A stretch of DNA of 58,800 bases. Origin: CAZNPW01 sp964575185. GTDB taxonomy: Bacteria; Pseudomonadota; Alphaproteobacteria; Rhodobacterales; Rhodobacteraceae. Where the stretch lies: contig CAZNPW010000014.1 of the NCBI GenBank assembly GCA_964575185.1, positions 1 through 58,800 on the forward strand, in the 5' to 3' direction. The notes beneath the pieces are model-generated. The model was not told the DNA's origin, made no database searches, and was given only the letters and a program-made list of their open reading frames with translations. The position numbers and the translations under genes were made by a program. Below, in pieces: positions 26,766-35,395 of the stretch (position 1 is its first letter; every line of letters starts with the position of its first letter).

Positions 26766-26819
26766 CGGTGCCGGCCTGCGCCGGGATGCATGTGAAAACC
26801 CCCGCATCCGCCGCCGGGC

Positions 26820-27434
26820 TCAGCGATCCCCCGGCAGCAGCCCGAGCCCGCGCAGATAGATGCCGATCCCGGCCTCGAGCAGGTCCTCGGCCGCAAAGGG
26901 CGACCGGCCGCCGGGCTTGCCGCGCGCGAACAGCTCCACGATGCCGTGGCTCAGCGCCCAGATATGTGCCGAAAACATCGCGGCGGGCGGGCGGCGGTCG
27001 GGGGGCAGGTGGGCCGACAGCGCCTCGGCCGCGCGTTCCAGCGTGGCCCGCGCGCGTTCGGCCACGCCGTGCAGTCCGGGGTGCTGGTCGAAGGCGAGGC
27101 CCGCCTCGAACATCGCCTTGTAATGCCCCGGATACTTCCGCGCGAAGGCCAGATAGGCCCGGCCCGTCGCCTCGAAGGCCGCGAGCGCCGTGGGCCGGCC
27201 GCCGTCGTAGGCATAATCGAGCAGCGCCGCGAAGATGTCGTAGCCCTGCCGCGCGACCTCGGCGATCAGGTCGTCGCGCCCGGCGAAGTGGCGGTAGACG
27301 GCCGCCGGGGTCACGTCGGCGGCGCGCGCCGCCTCGGTCAGGGTGAAGCCCTGCGGGCCGTTCTCCTCGATCAGCGACAGGGCCGCGTCGACCAGCGCCT
27401 GGCGCAGGTTGCCGTGGTGGTAGCCGCGCTTCAT
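26820..27434 (-). CDS. TetR/AcrR family transcriptional regulator
   Basis: A 204-aa one-domain-pair regulator. The N-terminal HTH reads YHHGNLRQALVDAAL (4-18) followed by LTEAARAADVTPAAVYRHFAGRDDL (shown in parts: LTEAARAADV, TPAAVYRHFAGRDDL). The C-terminal ligand domain (about 70-200) resembles the TetR C-terminal 13/WHG type. The ATG overlaps the ppk2 stop (ATGA), so it is made from the same transcript and may control that operon. The ligand is unknown. Confidence 0.88.
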   Translation of the reverse strand: MKRGYHHGNLRQALVDAALSLIEENGPQGFTLTEAARAADVTPAAVYRHFAGRDDLIAEVARQGYDIFAALLDYAYDGGRPTALAAFEATGRAYLAFARKYPGHYKAMFEAGLAFDQHPGLHGVAERARATLERAAEALSAHLPPDRRPPAAMFSAHIWALSHGIVELFARGKPGGRSPFAAEDLLEAGIGIYLRGLGLLPGDR

Positions 27435-28330
27435 TTGCCCTTGCTGCGGATCTTCGGCCCGCCGCAGATGCGCGCATCGGGCACCCCGATCACCGCATCG
27501 TCGCGCCCGTCGAAGGGCATCGCCCGCAGCACCGTCTGGATCGCGGCGATCCGCGCGCGCTTCTTGTCGTCGGACAGGATCACCGTCCAGGGGGCCTGCC
27601 GGCTGTGGCTGCGCTTCAGCGTCTCGTCGATCGCGGCGGTGTAGGCGTCCCATTTCGGCAGCCCGTCGATGTCGATCGAGGACAGCTTCCACTGCTTCAG
27701 CGGGTCGCCCTCGCGGTCGAGGAAGCGCTTGAGCTGTTCCGCCCGCCCGACCTCGAGCCAGAGCTTCACCAGCGTGATGCCCTCCTCGACGATCATCCCC
27801 TCGAAGGACGGAAGCTGGGCGAAGAAATGCGCCCGCTCCTCGGGCGTGCAGAAGCCGAAGACGTGCTCCACGACGCCGCGGTTGTACCAGGACCGGTCGA
27901 ACATCGCGATCTCGCCCTTCGCGGGCAGCCAGTCCACGTAGCGCTGGAAATACCACTGCGCGGCCTCGCGGTCGCTGGGCCTGGACAGCGCGACCACGCT
28001 GGCGATGCGCGGGTTCAGGTTCATCCGCAGCGCGTCGATGGTGCCGCCCTTGCCGGCGGCGTCGCGGCCCTCGAACAGCACGACCATGCGCCGCCCGGTG
28101 GCCTTGACGCAGGCCATCAGCCGCACGAGCTGCAGTTGCAGCGCGTCCATCCGGGCGTCGTAGTCGTGCCGCTTCATCTCCTCGCGGTAGGGGTAGTCCG
28201 GGTCGAGGATGCGGTCCTTGTCGCGGGTCTCGATCGCCTTGCGGACCGAAGGCGGCGCGGCGTTGCGGAAGAAGTGGCTGATCGCCCCGTCGAAGGGCAG
28301 CGTGCCGGCGGGCAGGGCGGTCGCGGTCAT
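27431..28330 (-). CDS. ppk2: polyphosphate kinase 2
   Basis: A 299-aa PPK2 enzyme that transfers phosphate from polyphosphate to a nucleotide. It has the Walker A-like FEGRDAAGKGG (residues 86-96), the DRSWYNR motif (145-151) and a C-terminal lid region. One-domain length and the LRMNLNPRIA..ALSRPSD text fit class I (ADP phosphorylating), but class is an inference. It lies 34 bases after the hydrolase gene and is coupled to tetR by ATGA. Confidence 0.94.
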   Translation of the reverse strand: MTATALPAGTLPFDGAISHFFRNAAPPSVRKAIETRDKDRILDPDYPYREEMKRHDYDARMDALQLQLVRLMACVKATGRRMVVLFEGRDAAGKGGTIDALRMNLNPRIASVVALSRPSDREAAQWYFQRYVDWLPAKGEIAMFDRSWYNRGVVEHVFGFCTPEERAHFFAQLPSFEGMIVEEGITLVKLWLEVGRAEQLKRFLDREGDPLKQWKLSSIDIDGLPKWDAYTAAIDETLKRSHSRQAPWTVILSDDKKRARIAAIQTVLRAMPFDGRDDAVIGVPDARICGGPKIRSKGK

Positions 28331-28364
28331 CGGCGATCTCCGTCGTTTCGGCAAGCTTGGGCCA

Positions 28365-29318
28365 TCAGCCCGCCGCCTGCAACCGCAGCCGCTCCAGCGC
28401 GGCCAGCGTCTCGGCCATCCGGGCGTGGTGCGGCATGTGGCCGACACCCTCGAACAGCGTCAGCCGGGCCTGCGGCAGCACGCGCGACAGGGGGATCGCG
28501 TGGGTCGTCGCAGGCACGATGGTGTCGGCGGTGCCGTGCAGGATCTCGACCGGCAGCGCCGCGAGCCGCGGATACCGCGCGGCCATCGCCACGACGTAGG
28601 GTTTCAGCCCCGCCACCTGCGCCGAGTTCGCGCGCAGCGTCGCCCGCCGTAGCGTGAGCTCGGCCCCGACATGCGCGATGTAGCCGGGCGGCACCGGATC
28701 GGGGGCGAAGATGCCCGCCGTCGCGGCCTCGATCCGCGCGTCCGACCACCAGGCCGCGACCAGCGGCGCGACGAGCGCGCCCGCCGGCCCGCCCATCAGC
28801 CGGTGCGCCCACCAGATGTCGCCCTCCCACGGCATCGACACGCCGCCCAGAAGCGCGACCCCGGCGACCGCCGGATCGGCCAGCGCCCAGGCCATCGCCA
28901 CCGCGCCGCCGTAGGAATGCCCGGCGAGGATCGGCCGCGCGACGCCCAGCTTCGCCGCGGCCGCGGCCAGCACGCGCGCCTGGTCGGCCGGATCGACCGA
29001 CCCGTCGGGCAGGGGGTCGCTGTGGCCGAGGCCGGGGCGGTCAAAGGCCACGACGCGGAAGTCCGGCGCGAGCGCCGCGACATGGGCAAAGGTGAAGTCC
29101 CGGCTCGACCCGCTCGCGCCGTGGATGAGGATCAGGTCGGGGCCTTGCCCGGCCACGACCGCATGGACGCGCAGGCCGTCCACGTCGAGGATGCGCCCCT
29201 CGGGCGGAAAGGCCGCGTCGGCCGCCTGCGCCCGGGCGCCGCCGCGCCACCAGGTCGCGCCCACCCCCGCGACCGCGCCCGCGGCCAGAAGCTCAAGCAC
29301 CGATCTGCGCCGCATCAT
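28365..29318 (-). CDS. exported alpha/beta hydrolase with Tat-like signal
   Basis: A 317-aa hydrolase whose N-terminus MMRRRSVLELLAAGAVAGVG reads as a Tat-type signal ending near ARAQA. Catalytic parts include HGASGSS (oxyanion region), FDRPGLGHSD, nucleophile elbow GHSYGG, GTADTIVP (Asp) and GVGHMPHH (His). It should act in the periplasm as an esterase, lipase or haloperoxidase-like enzyme; the substrate is unknown. The start lies inside metA (26-base overlap; ATG at 29315 is an equal alternative), so the two are coupled. Confidence 0.85.
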   Translation of the reverse strand: MMRRRSVLELLAAGAVAGVGATWWRGGARAQAADAAFPPEGRILDVDGLRVHAVVAGQGPDLILIHGASGSSRDFTFAHVAALAPDFRVVAFDRPGLGHSDPLPDGSVDPADQARVLAAAAAKLGVARPILAGHSYGGAVAMAWALADPAVAGVALLGGVSMPWEGDIWWAHRLMGGPAGALVAPLVAAWWSDARIEAATAGIFAPDPVPPGYIAHVGAELTLRRATLRANSAQVAGLKPYVVAMAARYPRLAALPVEILHGTADTIVPATTHAIPLSRVLPQARLTLFEGVGHMPHHARMAETLAALERLRLQAAG

Positions 29319-30207
29319 AGGGCGTCGTCTGGTAGATCTCGTTGATCCAGTTGCCATACAGCAGGTGGGCATGGCTGCGCCAGCGGTTCAGGGGCGGTTT
29401 GGCGGGATCGTCTCCGGGATAGTAGTTGTCGGGCACGTTGATCGGCGTTCCCGCCGCGATGTCGCGGTCGTATTCCTGCTTCAGCGTGTCGCTGTCATAC
29501 TCGAAGTGGTTGAAGACGTAGAGCGCGCGGTGGCACGCATCCTCCACCAGGCACGGCCCCGTCGCGTCGGACCCGAGCAGCACCGGCAGCCCCGCGCGCG
29601 CCAGGTCGGCATCGCGCATCTCGGTCCAGCGGCTGACGGGGACCACGAAGTCGTCCGAAAACCCGCGCAGGTAGGGGCTGGAGGGCGCGAGGTTGCGGTG
29701 CGGCACGCAGCCGAAGGCCTTCTGCGGCAGCATGTGCTTCTCGACGCCGTGGAAGTACCGGGCCATCGCCATCCCGCCCCAGCAGACGCCGAGGGTCGCA
29801 TGCACGTGGGTCTGCGTCCAGTCCATCACCTGCCGCAGCTCGTCCCAGTAGGTCACCGCCTCGAACGGCAGGTGCTCGATCGGCGCGCCGGTGACGATCA
29901 GCCCGTCGAACTTCTCGCCCCGCACCGCCTGGAAGGGGCGGTAGAACGCCTCCATGTGCGCGGCGGCGGTGGTCTTCGTCTGGTGCGCGGTCATGCGGAT
30001 CAGCTGCAGGTCGATCTGCAGCGGCGTCGCCCCGATCAGCCGGGCGAACTGCGTCTCGGTCTGGATCTTCTTCGGCATCAGGTTCAGAAGGCCGATCCGC
30101 AGCGGCCGGATGTCCTGCCGCGCCGCCCGGTCGGGGGTCATGACCATGACGCCCTCGCGCGTCAGCACGTCGTAGGCGGGCAGGGTTCCGGGCAGGGTGA
30201 TCGGCAT
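29293..30207 (-). CDS. metA: homoserine O-acyltransferase MetA, predicted acetyltransferase
   Basis: A 304-aa MetA-family enzyme that activates homoserine for methionine synthesis. The catalytic triad is visible: Cys142 (GVCWGG), His234 and Glu236 (FNHFEYD). Residue 111 is glutamate (GAPIEHLPFE). In this family Glu111 marks acetyl-CoA users and Gly111 marks succinyl-CoA users, so O-acetylhomoserine is the predicted product although the name MetA suggests succinyl. Only 12 bases separate it from the upstream gene, leaving no room for a SAM-II riboswitch directly before it. Confidence 0.95.
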   Translation of the reverse strand: MPITLPGTLPAYDVLTREGVMVMTPDRAARQDIRPLRIGLLNLMPKKIQTETQFARLIGATPLQIDLQLIRMTAHQTKTTAAAHMEAFYRPFQAVRGEKFDGLIVTGAPIEHLPFEAVTYWDELRQVMDWTQTHVHATLGVCWGGMAMARYFHGVEKHMLPQKAFGCVPHRNLAPSSPYLRGFSDDFVVPVSRWTEMRDADLARAGLPVLLGSDATGPCLVEDACHRALYVFNHFEYDSDTLKQEYDRDIAAGTPINVPDNYYPGDDPAKPPLNRWRSHAHLLYGNWINEIYQTTPYDAAQIGA

Positions 30208-30219
30208 TGGACGCGCGAC

Positions 30220-31086
30220 CTATGCGTCTGCGCCACGCCGGTCAAGGGCACGCGCCACGAGGTCGACCAGCGCGCCTTCGGTCCGCGCCGCCGCGATCTC
30301 CTCCATCGTCACCGTCACGCCCCAGGTCGCCATCCCGGCATAGCGCGGCTGGCGGTGGGCCAGCACCTGCGCATAGGCGTGGCGCAGGAAGGCGTCGGGG
30401 TCGACCTCCGCGTCGGCCAGCCCGTGCGCCGCCCGGTAGTCCGACCAGAGCCGCATCAGGAAGGCGGGCTGGTAGTAGATCGGCTTCGGCGCGCGGTCGA
30501 ACCGCCGGATCAGCTCGGCGCGGTGCGCGTCGGTGCCCTCGATCCACACCAGCAGCGTCGCCCCCGCCAGCGCGCGCAGCACCGCATCCTGCGGATCGCG
30601 CGGGTCCACCACCTCGCAGATCGACCCGCCGGTGTCGCAGACGAAATGCGCGTAGCCATACAGGTCGCGCGCCCGGGCGATGAAATGCGCGGTGTCCTTC
30701 AGCGCGGCGATCTCGGCCTCGCGGTGCTGGGCCTGGCGGCGCAGGTATTCGGCAAAGGCGATGCCGCCCTTCGCGGGGTCGCCCGGCTTGCCGAGGTAGG
30801 TCGACAGCGGCGCGAGGTTGTCGAAGGTGATGTTCGACGCGATGTAGACCGAGTCGGACATCAGAAGCTCGCGCAGGAGCGCCACCTTCATCGCCTCGCG
30901 CTTGAAGTTGTCGGCGATGAACTCGCCCATGTAGCGGGTGCCGATGCGGTAATCGACGCTGTAATGGAACCACCCCGCCTCTCGCAGGGTGGCGGCGGCG
31001 GTCGTCTTGCCCGCGCCCGACATGCCGAACAGGCACAGGCGGCGGGCGGGTGCGGCCAGCCATTCGGCAGAGGAGGCGTAGATCAT
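30220..31086 (-). CDS. P-loop ATPase of unknown function
   Basis: A 288-aa soluble P-loop protein. Walker A is FGMSGAGKTTAAATLR (residues 20-35), followed by WFHYSVDYRIGTRYMGEFI, which resembles a kinase-like substrate lid. A later stretch HFVCDTGGSICEV and LLVWIEGTDAHRAELI look like strands around Walker B. It is conserved in Rhodobacterales to my memory, without an assigned role. It overlaps the EamA stop by ATGA and precedes metA by 12 bases, so it belongs to that operon. A small-molecule or nucleic-acid kinase is possible. Confidence 0.8.
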   Translation of the reverse strand: MIYASSAEWLAAPARRLCLFGMSGAGKTTAAATLREAGWFHYSVDYRIGTRYMGEFIADNFKREAMKVALLRELLMSDSVYIASNITFDNLAPLSTYLGKPGDPAKGGIAFAEYLRRQAQHREAEIAALKDTAHFIARARDLYGYAHFVCDTGGSICEVVDPRDPQDAVLRALAGATLLVWIEGTDAHRAELIRRFDRAPKPIYYQPAFLMRLWSDYRAAHGLADAEVDPDAFLRHAYAQVLAHRQPRYAGMATWGVTVTMEEIAAARTEGALVDLVARALDRRGADA

Positions 31087-32003
31087 GCGCGACTGTTACC
31101 GCCCCGTCCGGGAAGGGCAAGCCGCCCGTCGATCACCAGCAGCCCGAGCGCCAGCAGGGCGAAGCCCGCATAGGCCTCCCACCCCAGCCGCTCGCCGAAC
31201 AGACCCGCGCCGAGCAGGATGGCGACCGGCGCGACCATCAGCGTGACGAGGCTCACGTTCGACGCCCCCGCGCGGGCCAGCACGATGTAATACAGGACAT
31301 AGGCGAAGGCCGAACTCACCGCCGCCAGATAGGCCAGCGCGCCCCAGCTCCGCGGCGCATAGTCCATCGCGGGCAGCCCGTCCGCCCAGAGGGCCAGGGG
31401 CAGCATCACCACCGCCGCACCCGTCAGCATCCCCGCCGCCGACACCTGCGGCGCGACCCCGCGCAGCAGCCTGCGCGCCGCGGCGGTGGTGACGGCATAG
31501 CTCAAGGCCGCCCCCAGCACGGCGAGCTGGCCCAGCGAGGTCAGGTCCAGGTGGTGCAGGTTCTCGGCCCCGATCGCGACCACGACCCCGGCGAAGCCCA
31601 GCGCCACGCCCGCGGCCTTGGCCCCCGTCAACCGCTCGTCGGCGAAGACCAGGGCACCCACCAGCACCCCGAACACCGCCGTCGCCGCGTTCAGGATGCC
31701 GGCCAGGCCCGATGCGATATGGCTCTGGCCCCAGACGATCAGCGTGAAGGGCAGGGCGTTGTTCATGAGGCCGAGGCCCAGGAACACCGCCACCCATCGC
31801 CCGCCCCGCGGCACCGCGATCCCCGCGGCCAGAACCCAGGCCCACATGATGACCGCCGCCCCCGCGACGCGGATCGCCACGACCGTCAGCACCGGCACCT
31901 CGGCGAGCGCCGCGCGGTTGGCGGGGAAGGAGCCGCCCCAGATCAGGGCCAGCAGGACAAGAAGGCCCCAGGTCAGGGGCGTCAGGCGGGCTTGCGTGAC
32001 CAT
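31083..32003 (-). CDS. EamA/DMT family permease
   Basis: A 306-aa inner-membrane protein with ten predicted helices in two EamA repeats. The first begins LLVLLALIWGGSFPANRAAL; the second begins near LAVLGAALSYAVTTAAARR. Members export amino acids or other small metabolites. Being first in the run EamA-ATPase-metA, a methionine-pathway metabolite is conceivable but unproven. The ATG at 32003 (MVTQARLTPLTWG) is preferred over 32039. Confidence 0.87.
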   Translation of the reverse strand: MVTQARLTPLTWGLLVLLALIWGGSFPANRAALAEVPVLTVVAIRVAGAAVIMWAWVLAAGIAVPRGGRWVAVFLGLGLMNNALPFTLIVWGQSHIASGLAGILNAATAVFGVLVGALVFADERLTGAKAAGVALGFAGVVVAIGAENLHHLDLTSLGQLAVLGAALSYAVTTAAARRLLRGVAPQVSAAGMLTGAAVVMLPLALWADGLPAMDYAPRSWGALAYLAAVSSAFAYVLYYIVLARAGASNVSLVTLMVAPVAILLGAGLFGERLGWEAYAGFALLALGLLVIDGRLALPGRGGNSRA

Positions 32004-32051
32004 GCGCCCGGGTGTGGCCCCTGCCGCCGGCAGGGGCAACCCGGATCGTGA

Positions 32052-33158
32052 TCAGAACGTGTAGGCCACCCGCAGGCCCAGGCCGACCGACCGGTTGCCG
32101 GTCATCTCGGCCCGCGCGGTGTCGGGCGTGCCGGTTTCGGGCCGCGCATCGCCGATCCAGGTGTAGTTCACCCCGCCCGTCACCCGCATCGCGCCCTGCG
32201 TGTAGACGAGGCCCAGCGTCACGCCCTTGCGCCCGTTCGTGGGCGAAAGCGGCGAGACCAGCGGGTCGGTGCCGTCCTCGTAGGTCACTGCGACGGTGCC
32301 CGACCAGGTCTCGTCGAACCGTCGGCCGACCCCCAGCGTGAAGGTCGTCGTGTCGTCGAGCTCGATCAGGCTCGCCCCGCCGGTCGCCGCACCGAAGCCC
32401 GCGGGTGTCAGCCGCAGTGCGCTCCAGTCCACCCAGCGGATCTGGCCGAAGACCAGCGTGTCCGCGGCGATGCCCGTCTGCGCATCGAGGTTGACCGACT
32501 GCGGCAGGCGCACGTCGGTCACCGTCACCGGCGCGATGGGCGCGCCGCCCAGCGTCTCGGTCGTGGCGAAGTCGTGGACGATCGGGCTGTTCCAGGTCAG
32601 CGCGACGCGCAGCGCGATGTCGGGCCGCTCGTAGGCGGCCCCCAGCAGATAGCCCGGCGCCGTGTCGCGGTCGAGCCTGACCGAATAGCCGTCGAGCGCC
32701 CCGTAGGCGAGCCCGCGCAGGTCGATCTCGGCCCGCGCCCGCTGCGCACGCAGGCCCGCATAGACCGACGCCCCGCCGTCGAACCTGTAGCGCAGGACCC
32801 CCGTCGCCGCCGCGGACTGCGCGTCGACCCGCGTCCCGCCCAGCAGCGGCGAGGAGGCCGGATACCGGATGTCGGCCCCGAAGGGCTGGTCGAGGACCAG
32901 GGCGAAGGACAGCCGGTCGGTCAGGTCGTATTTCAGGCCCAGCCCGATCTGCGCGTAGTCCTCGGTGACATCGCCCGTCGGCTGCCCGGCGATGTCGGTG
33001 CCCTCGACCCGGGGGCTGACCTGCCCGAAGGACAGTTCCACCACCCGGCCCGGCTCGAACAGGATGCCGATCCCCTGTCCCGACCGGTCGACCCCGCCCG
33101 CCATCGCCCCGCCCGCCGTCATGGCAAGCACGCCCGCGCCCCATGCGCCTGCCTTCAT
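32052..33158 (-). CDS. FadL/OmpP1-like outer-membrane transporter
   Basis: A 368-aa outer-membrane beta-barrel. A signal peptide covers about residues 1-20 (MKAGAWGAGVLAMTAGGAMA), followed by GGVDRSGQGIGILFEPG, the FadL-type N-terminal hatch. Many alternating strands follow (GLKYDLTDRLSFALVL, GVGRRFDETWSGTVAVTYE), and the chain ends in an aromatic Phe (RVAYTF) as required for barrel insertion. The family takes up long-chain fatty acids and other hydrophobic compounds. It is divergent from the TRAP genes and lies 48 bases before the EamA gene. Confidence 0.85.
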   Translation of the reverse strand: MKAGAWGAGVLAMTAGGAMAGGVDRSGQGIGILFEPGRVVELSFGQVSPRVEGTDIAGQPTGDVTEDYAQIGLGLKYDLTDRLSFALVLDQPFGADIRYPASSPLLGGTRVDAQSAAATGVLRYRFDGGASVYAGLRAQRARAEIDLRGLAYGALDGYSVRLDRDTAPGYLLGAAYERPDIALRVALTWNSPIVHDFATTETLGGAPIAPVTVTDVRLPQSVNLDAQTGIAADTLVFGQIRWVDWSALRLTPAGFGAATGGASLIELDDTTTFTLGVGRRFDETWSGTVAVTYEDGTDPLVSPLSPTNGRKGVTLGLVYTQGAMRVTGGVNYTWIGDARPETGTPDTARAEMTGNRSVGLGLRVAYTF

Positions 33159-33392
33159 CCGATCCTCCCGCCGCGCCACCCGCGGGCGCAATTAACCCGT
33201 AGGTTGAGTCTAGGACAGACGCACGCCGCCGGTCAATTCGCGGCGGCGCTCACGCGGCCGTGATCCGCCGACCGGTGCGGACGCGCCGCGGCAGGGCAAG
33301 GAATCGTTTGCCTTCCGCCCGGCCCCGGTTATCCCCAAGGAGCGCCGCAACTCCCGCCAGAGGGGACCGGCCGGGGGGGAGGAAAGGGCCTC
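33159..33392. other. divergent intergenic region, FadL-like / TRAP operon
   Basis: These 234 bases separate two divergent units and must hold both promoters. TTAACCCGTAGGTTGAG near 33192-33208 is an imperfect inverted repeat that might be an operator. GGGGAGGAAAGGG before 33393 is the ribosome site of dctQ. I see no gene here. Confidence 0.4.
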
Positions 33393-33932
33393 ATGCAGCC
33401 GTGGCTCGCGCTGTCGGGCGCGATCGACCGGATCAGCCGGTTCTTCGCCATCATCGCCGCCGTGCTGGTGCTGGCCTCCTGCCTCATCAGCGCGGGCAAC
33501 GCGGTCATGCGCTATGCCTTCGACATCTCCTCGAACGCCTGGCTCGAGATCCAGTGGCAGATGTTCGCGGGCATCTTCCTGCTCGGCACCGCGCATGTGC
33601 TGAAGCTGAACGAGCACGTCCGCGTCGACATCTTCTACGGCGGCGCATCCCCGCGGACGAAGCTGTGGATCGACACGCTGGGCCTGATCTTCTTCCTGTT
33701 TCCCGCCTGCCTGCTGGTCGTCTGGTTCGGCGTGCCCTGGTTCCTGCGCAGCTTCGCCGCCGGAGAGATGTCGGCCAACGCGGGCGGCCTGCCGCTGTGG
33801 CCGGTCAAGGCGCTGCTGCCCTTCGGGTTCAGCCTCCTGTTCCTGCAGGGCGTCAGCGAGCTCATCAAGCGCATCGCCGCCCTGCGCGGCGAGGTGCGGC
33901 TGTCGACCGACTACGAGAAGCCCGTGCAATGA
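33393..33932 (+). CDS. TRAP transporter small permease (DctQ)
   Basis: A 179-aa inner-membrane subunit with four helices (about 16-40, 53-70, 95-120, 135-155). It has the DctQ hallmark SNAWLEIQWQMFAGIFLLG and a C-terminal cytoplasmic tail. It pairs with DctM to form the sodium-driven permease. It is the first gene of a three-gene TRAP operon, with a strong purine-rich ribosome site and nine bases to dctM. Confidence 0.93.
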   Translation: MQPWLALSGAIDRISRFFAIIAAVLVLASCLISAGNAVMRYAFDISSNAWLEIQWQMFAGIFLLGTAHVLKLNEHVRVDIFYGGASPRTKLWIDTLGLIFFLFPACLLVVWFGVPWFLRSFAAGEMSANAGGLPLWPVKALLPFGFSLLFLQGVSELIKRIAALRGEVRLSTDYEKPVQ

Positions 33933-33941
33933 GGCCGCATC

Positions 33942-35363
33942 ATGCTTAGCTACGGCTGGATGGCCCCGGCGATGTTCGCAGGGCTGATCGCCTTCATGCT
34001 GCTGGGCTTCCCCGTCGCCTTCAGCCTGTCGGCGCTGGGCCTGACCTTCGGCTTCATCGCGATCGAGGTCGGCTATTTCGACCTCGCCTTCCTGCAGGCG
34101 CTGCCCAGCCGCGTCTACGGCATCATGTCGAACGACCTCTTGCTCGCGATCCCGTTCTTCACCTTCATGGGCGTGATCCTCGAACGCTCGGGCCTCGCCG
34201 AGGACCTGCTCGAGGGCGTGGGCCAGGCCTTCGGCAAGGTGCCGGGCGGCCTCGCCTACGCGGTCATCTTCGTGGGCGCGATCCTCGGCGCGATCACCGG
34301 CACGGTGGCGGCGTCGGTCATCGCCATGGGAATGATCTCGCTGCCCGTGATGCTGAAATACGGCTACGACATGAAGATCGGCACCGGGGTCATCGCCGCC
34401 TCGGGCACGATCACCCAGCTGATCCCGCCCTCGCTCGTCCTGATCGTGCTGGCCGACCAGCTCGGCGTCTCGGTCGGCGACATGTATCTCGGGGCCATCG
34501 GGCCCTCGCTGATGCAGGTCGCGCTCTTCACCGCCTTCATCTTCCTCGTCAGCCTGGTCTGGCCGCAGAAGGTCCCGCCGCTGCCGCCCGAGGCGCGGAC
34601 GCTGCACGGCTTGCAGCTCTGGTGGACCATCGCGCGCGGCATGGTGCCGTCGCTCGCGCTGATCTTCCTCGTGCTCGGCACGATCTTCATGGGGCTGGCC
34701 TCGCCGACCGAGGCCGGCGCCATGGGGTCGGTCGGCGCCATGGCGCTCGCCGTCACCCACGGGCGGTTCAACCGGGTGCTCCTGTGGCAGGCGATGGACG
34801 GCACGATGCGCATCACCGCCATGGTGATCTTCATCCTCGTCGGCGCGACGGTGTTCTCGCTCGTCTTCCAGGGCGTGAACGGCGGCCGCTGGATCGAGCA
34901 CCTCCTGTCGGGCATCCCCGGCGGGCAGCTCGGCTTCCTGATCTTCGTCAACGTCTTCATCTTCTTTTTGGCCTTCTTCCTCGACTTCTTCGAGATCGTG
35001 TTCATCGTCGTGCCGCTCCTGGTGCCGGTCGCGGTGTCCCTGGACATCAACCTGATCTGGTTCGGCGTGCTCCTCTGCGTGAACATGCAGACGGCCTTCA
35101 TGCACCCGCCCTTCGGCTTCGCGCTCTTCTACCTGCGCGGCATCGCCCCGCCCGAGGTGCGCTCGCGCGACATCTACCTCGGCTCGATCCCCTGGATCGG
35201 GCTGCAGCTGATCCTGGTCGCCATCGTGATCTTCTGGCCGGAGTCGGTGACGCGCTGGATCGGGCCCGAGGTGCTGCTCGACGATGCCGCCATCGAAGGT
35301 GCCATCGACGCCATCGGCCTGCCCGACGCGGCCCCCCCGCCGCTCGACCTCGGCCTCGACTGA
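33942..35363 (+). CDS. TRAP transporter large permease (DctM)
   Basis: A 473-aa ion-transporter-superfamily membrane protein with about 12 helices. It carries DctM text such as LLAIPFFTFMGVILERSGLAEDLLEG (in part: LLAIPFFTFMGVILERSG), GAILGAITGTVAASVIAMG, GTITQLIPPSLVLIVLADQLG and GLASPTEAGAMGSVGA. It moves the ligand delivered by the substrate-binding protein, coupled to sodium. It lies between dctQ and the binding-protein gene. Confidence 0.95.
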   Translation: MLSYGWMAPAMFAGLIAFMLLGFPVAFSLSALGLTFGFIAIEVGYFDLAFLQALPSRVYGIMSNDLLLAIPFFTFMGVILERSGLAEDLLEGVGQAFGKVPGGLAYAVIFVGAILGAITGTVAASVIAMGMISLPVMLKYGYDMKIGTGVIAASGTITQLIPPSLVLIVLADQLGVSVGDMYLGAIGPSLMQVALFTAFIFLVSLVWPQKVPPLPPEARTLHGLQLWWTIARGMVPSLALIFLVLGTIFMGLASPTEAGAMGSVGAMALAVTHGRFNRVLLWQAMDGTMRITAMVIFILVGATVFSLVFQGVNGGRWIEHLLSGIPGGQLGFLIFVNVFIFFLAFFLDFFEIVFIVVPLLVPVAVSLDINLIWFGVLLCVNMQTAFMHPPFGFALFYLRGIAPPEVRSRDIYLGSIPWIGLQLILVAIVIFWPESVTRWIGPEVLLDDAAIEGAIDAIGLPDAAPPPLDLGLD

Positions 35364-35395
35364 CCTACACCCATCACACCCAAGGGAGGACTTCC

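Noticed and set aside
28331..29372. Start of the Tat-type hydrolase at 29372
   Set aside because: The extra 18 residues would be read from within metA and would displace the twin-arginine signal from the N-terminus.
30208..30219. SAM-II riboswitch before metA
   Set aside because: Only 12 bases separate metA from the upstream stop, too few for the aptamer, and no such fold is visible.
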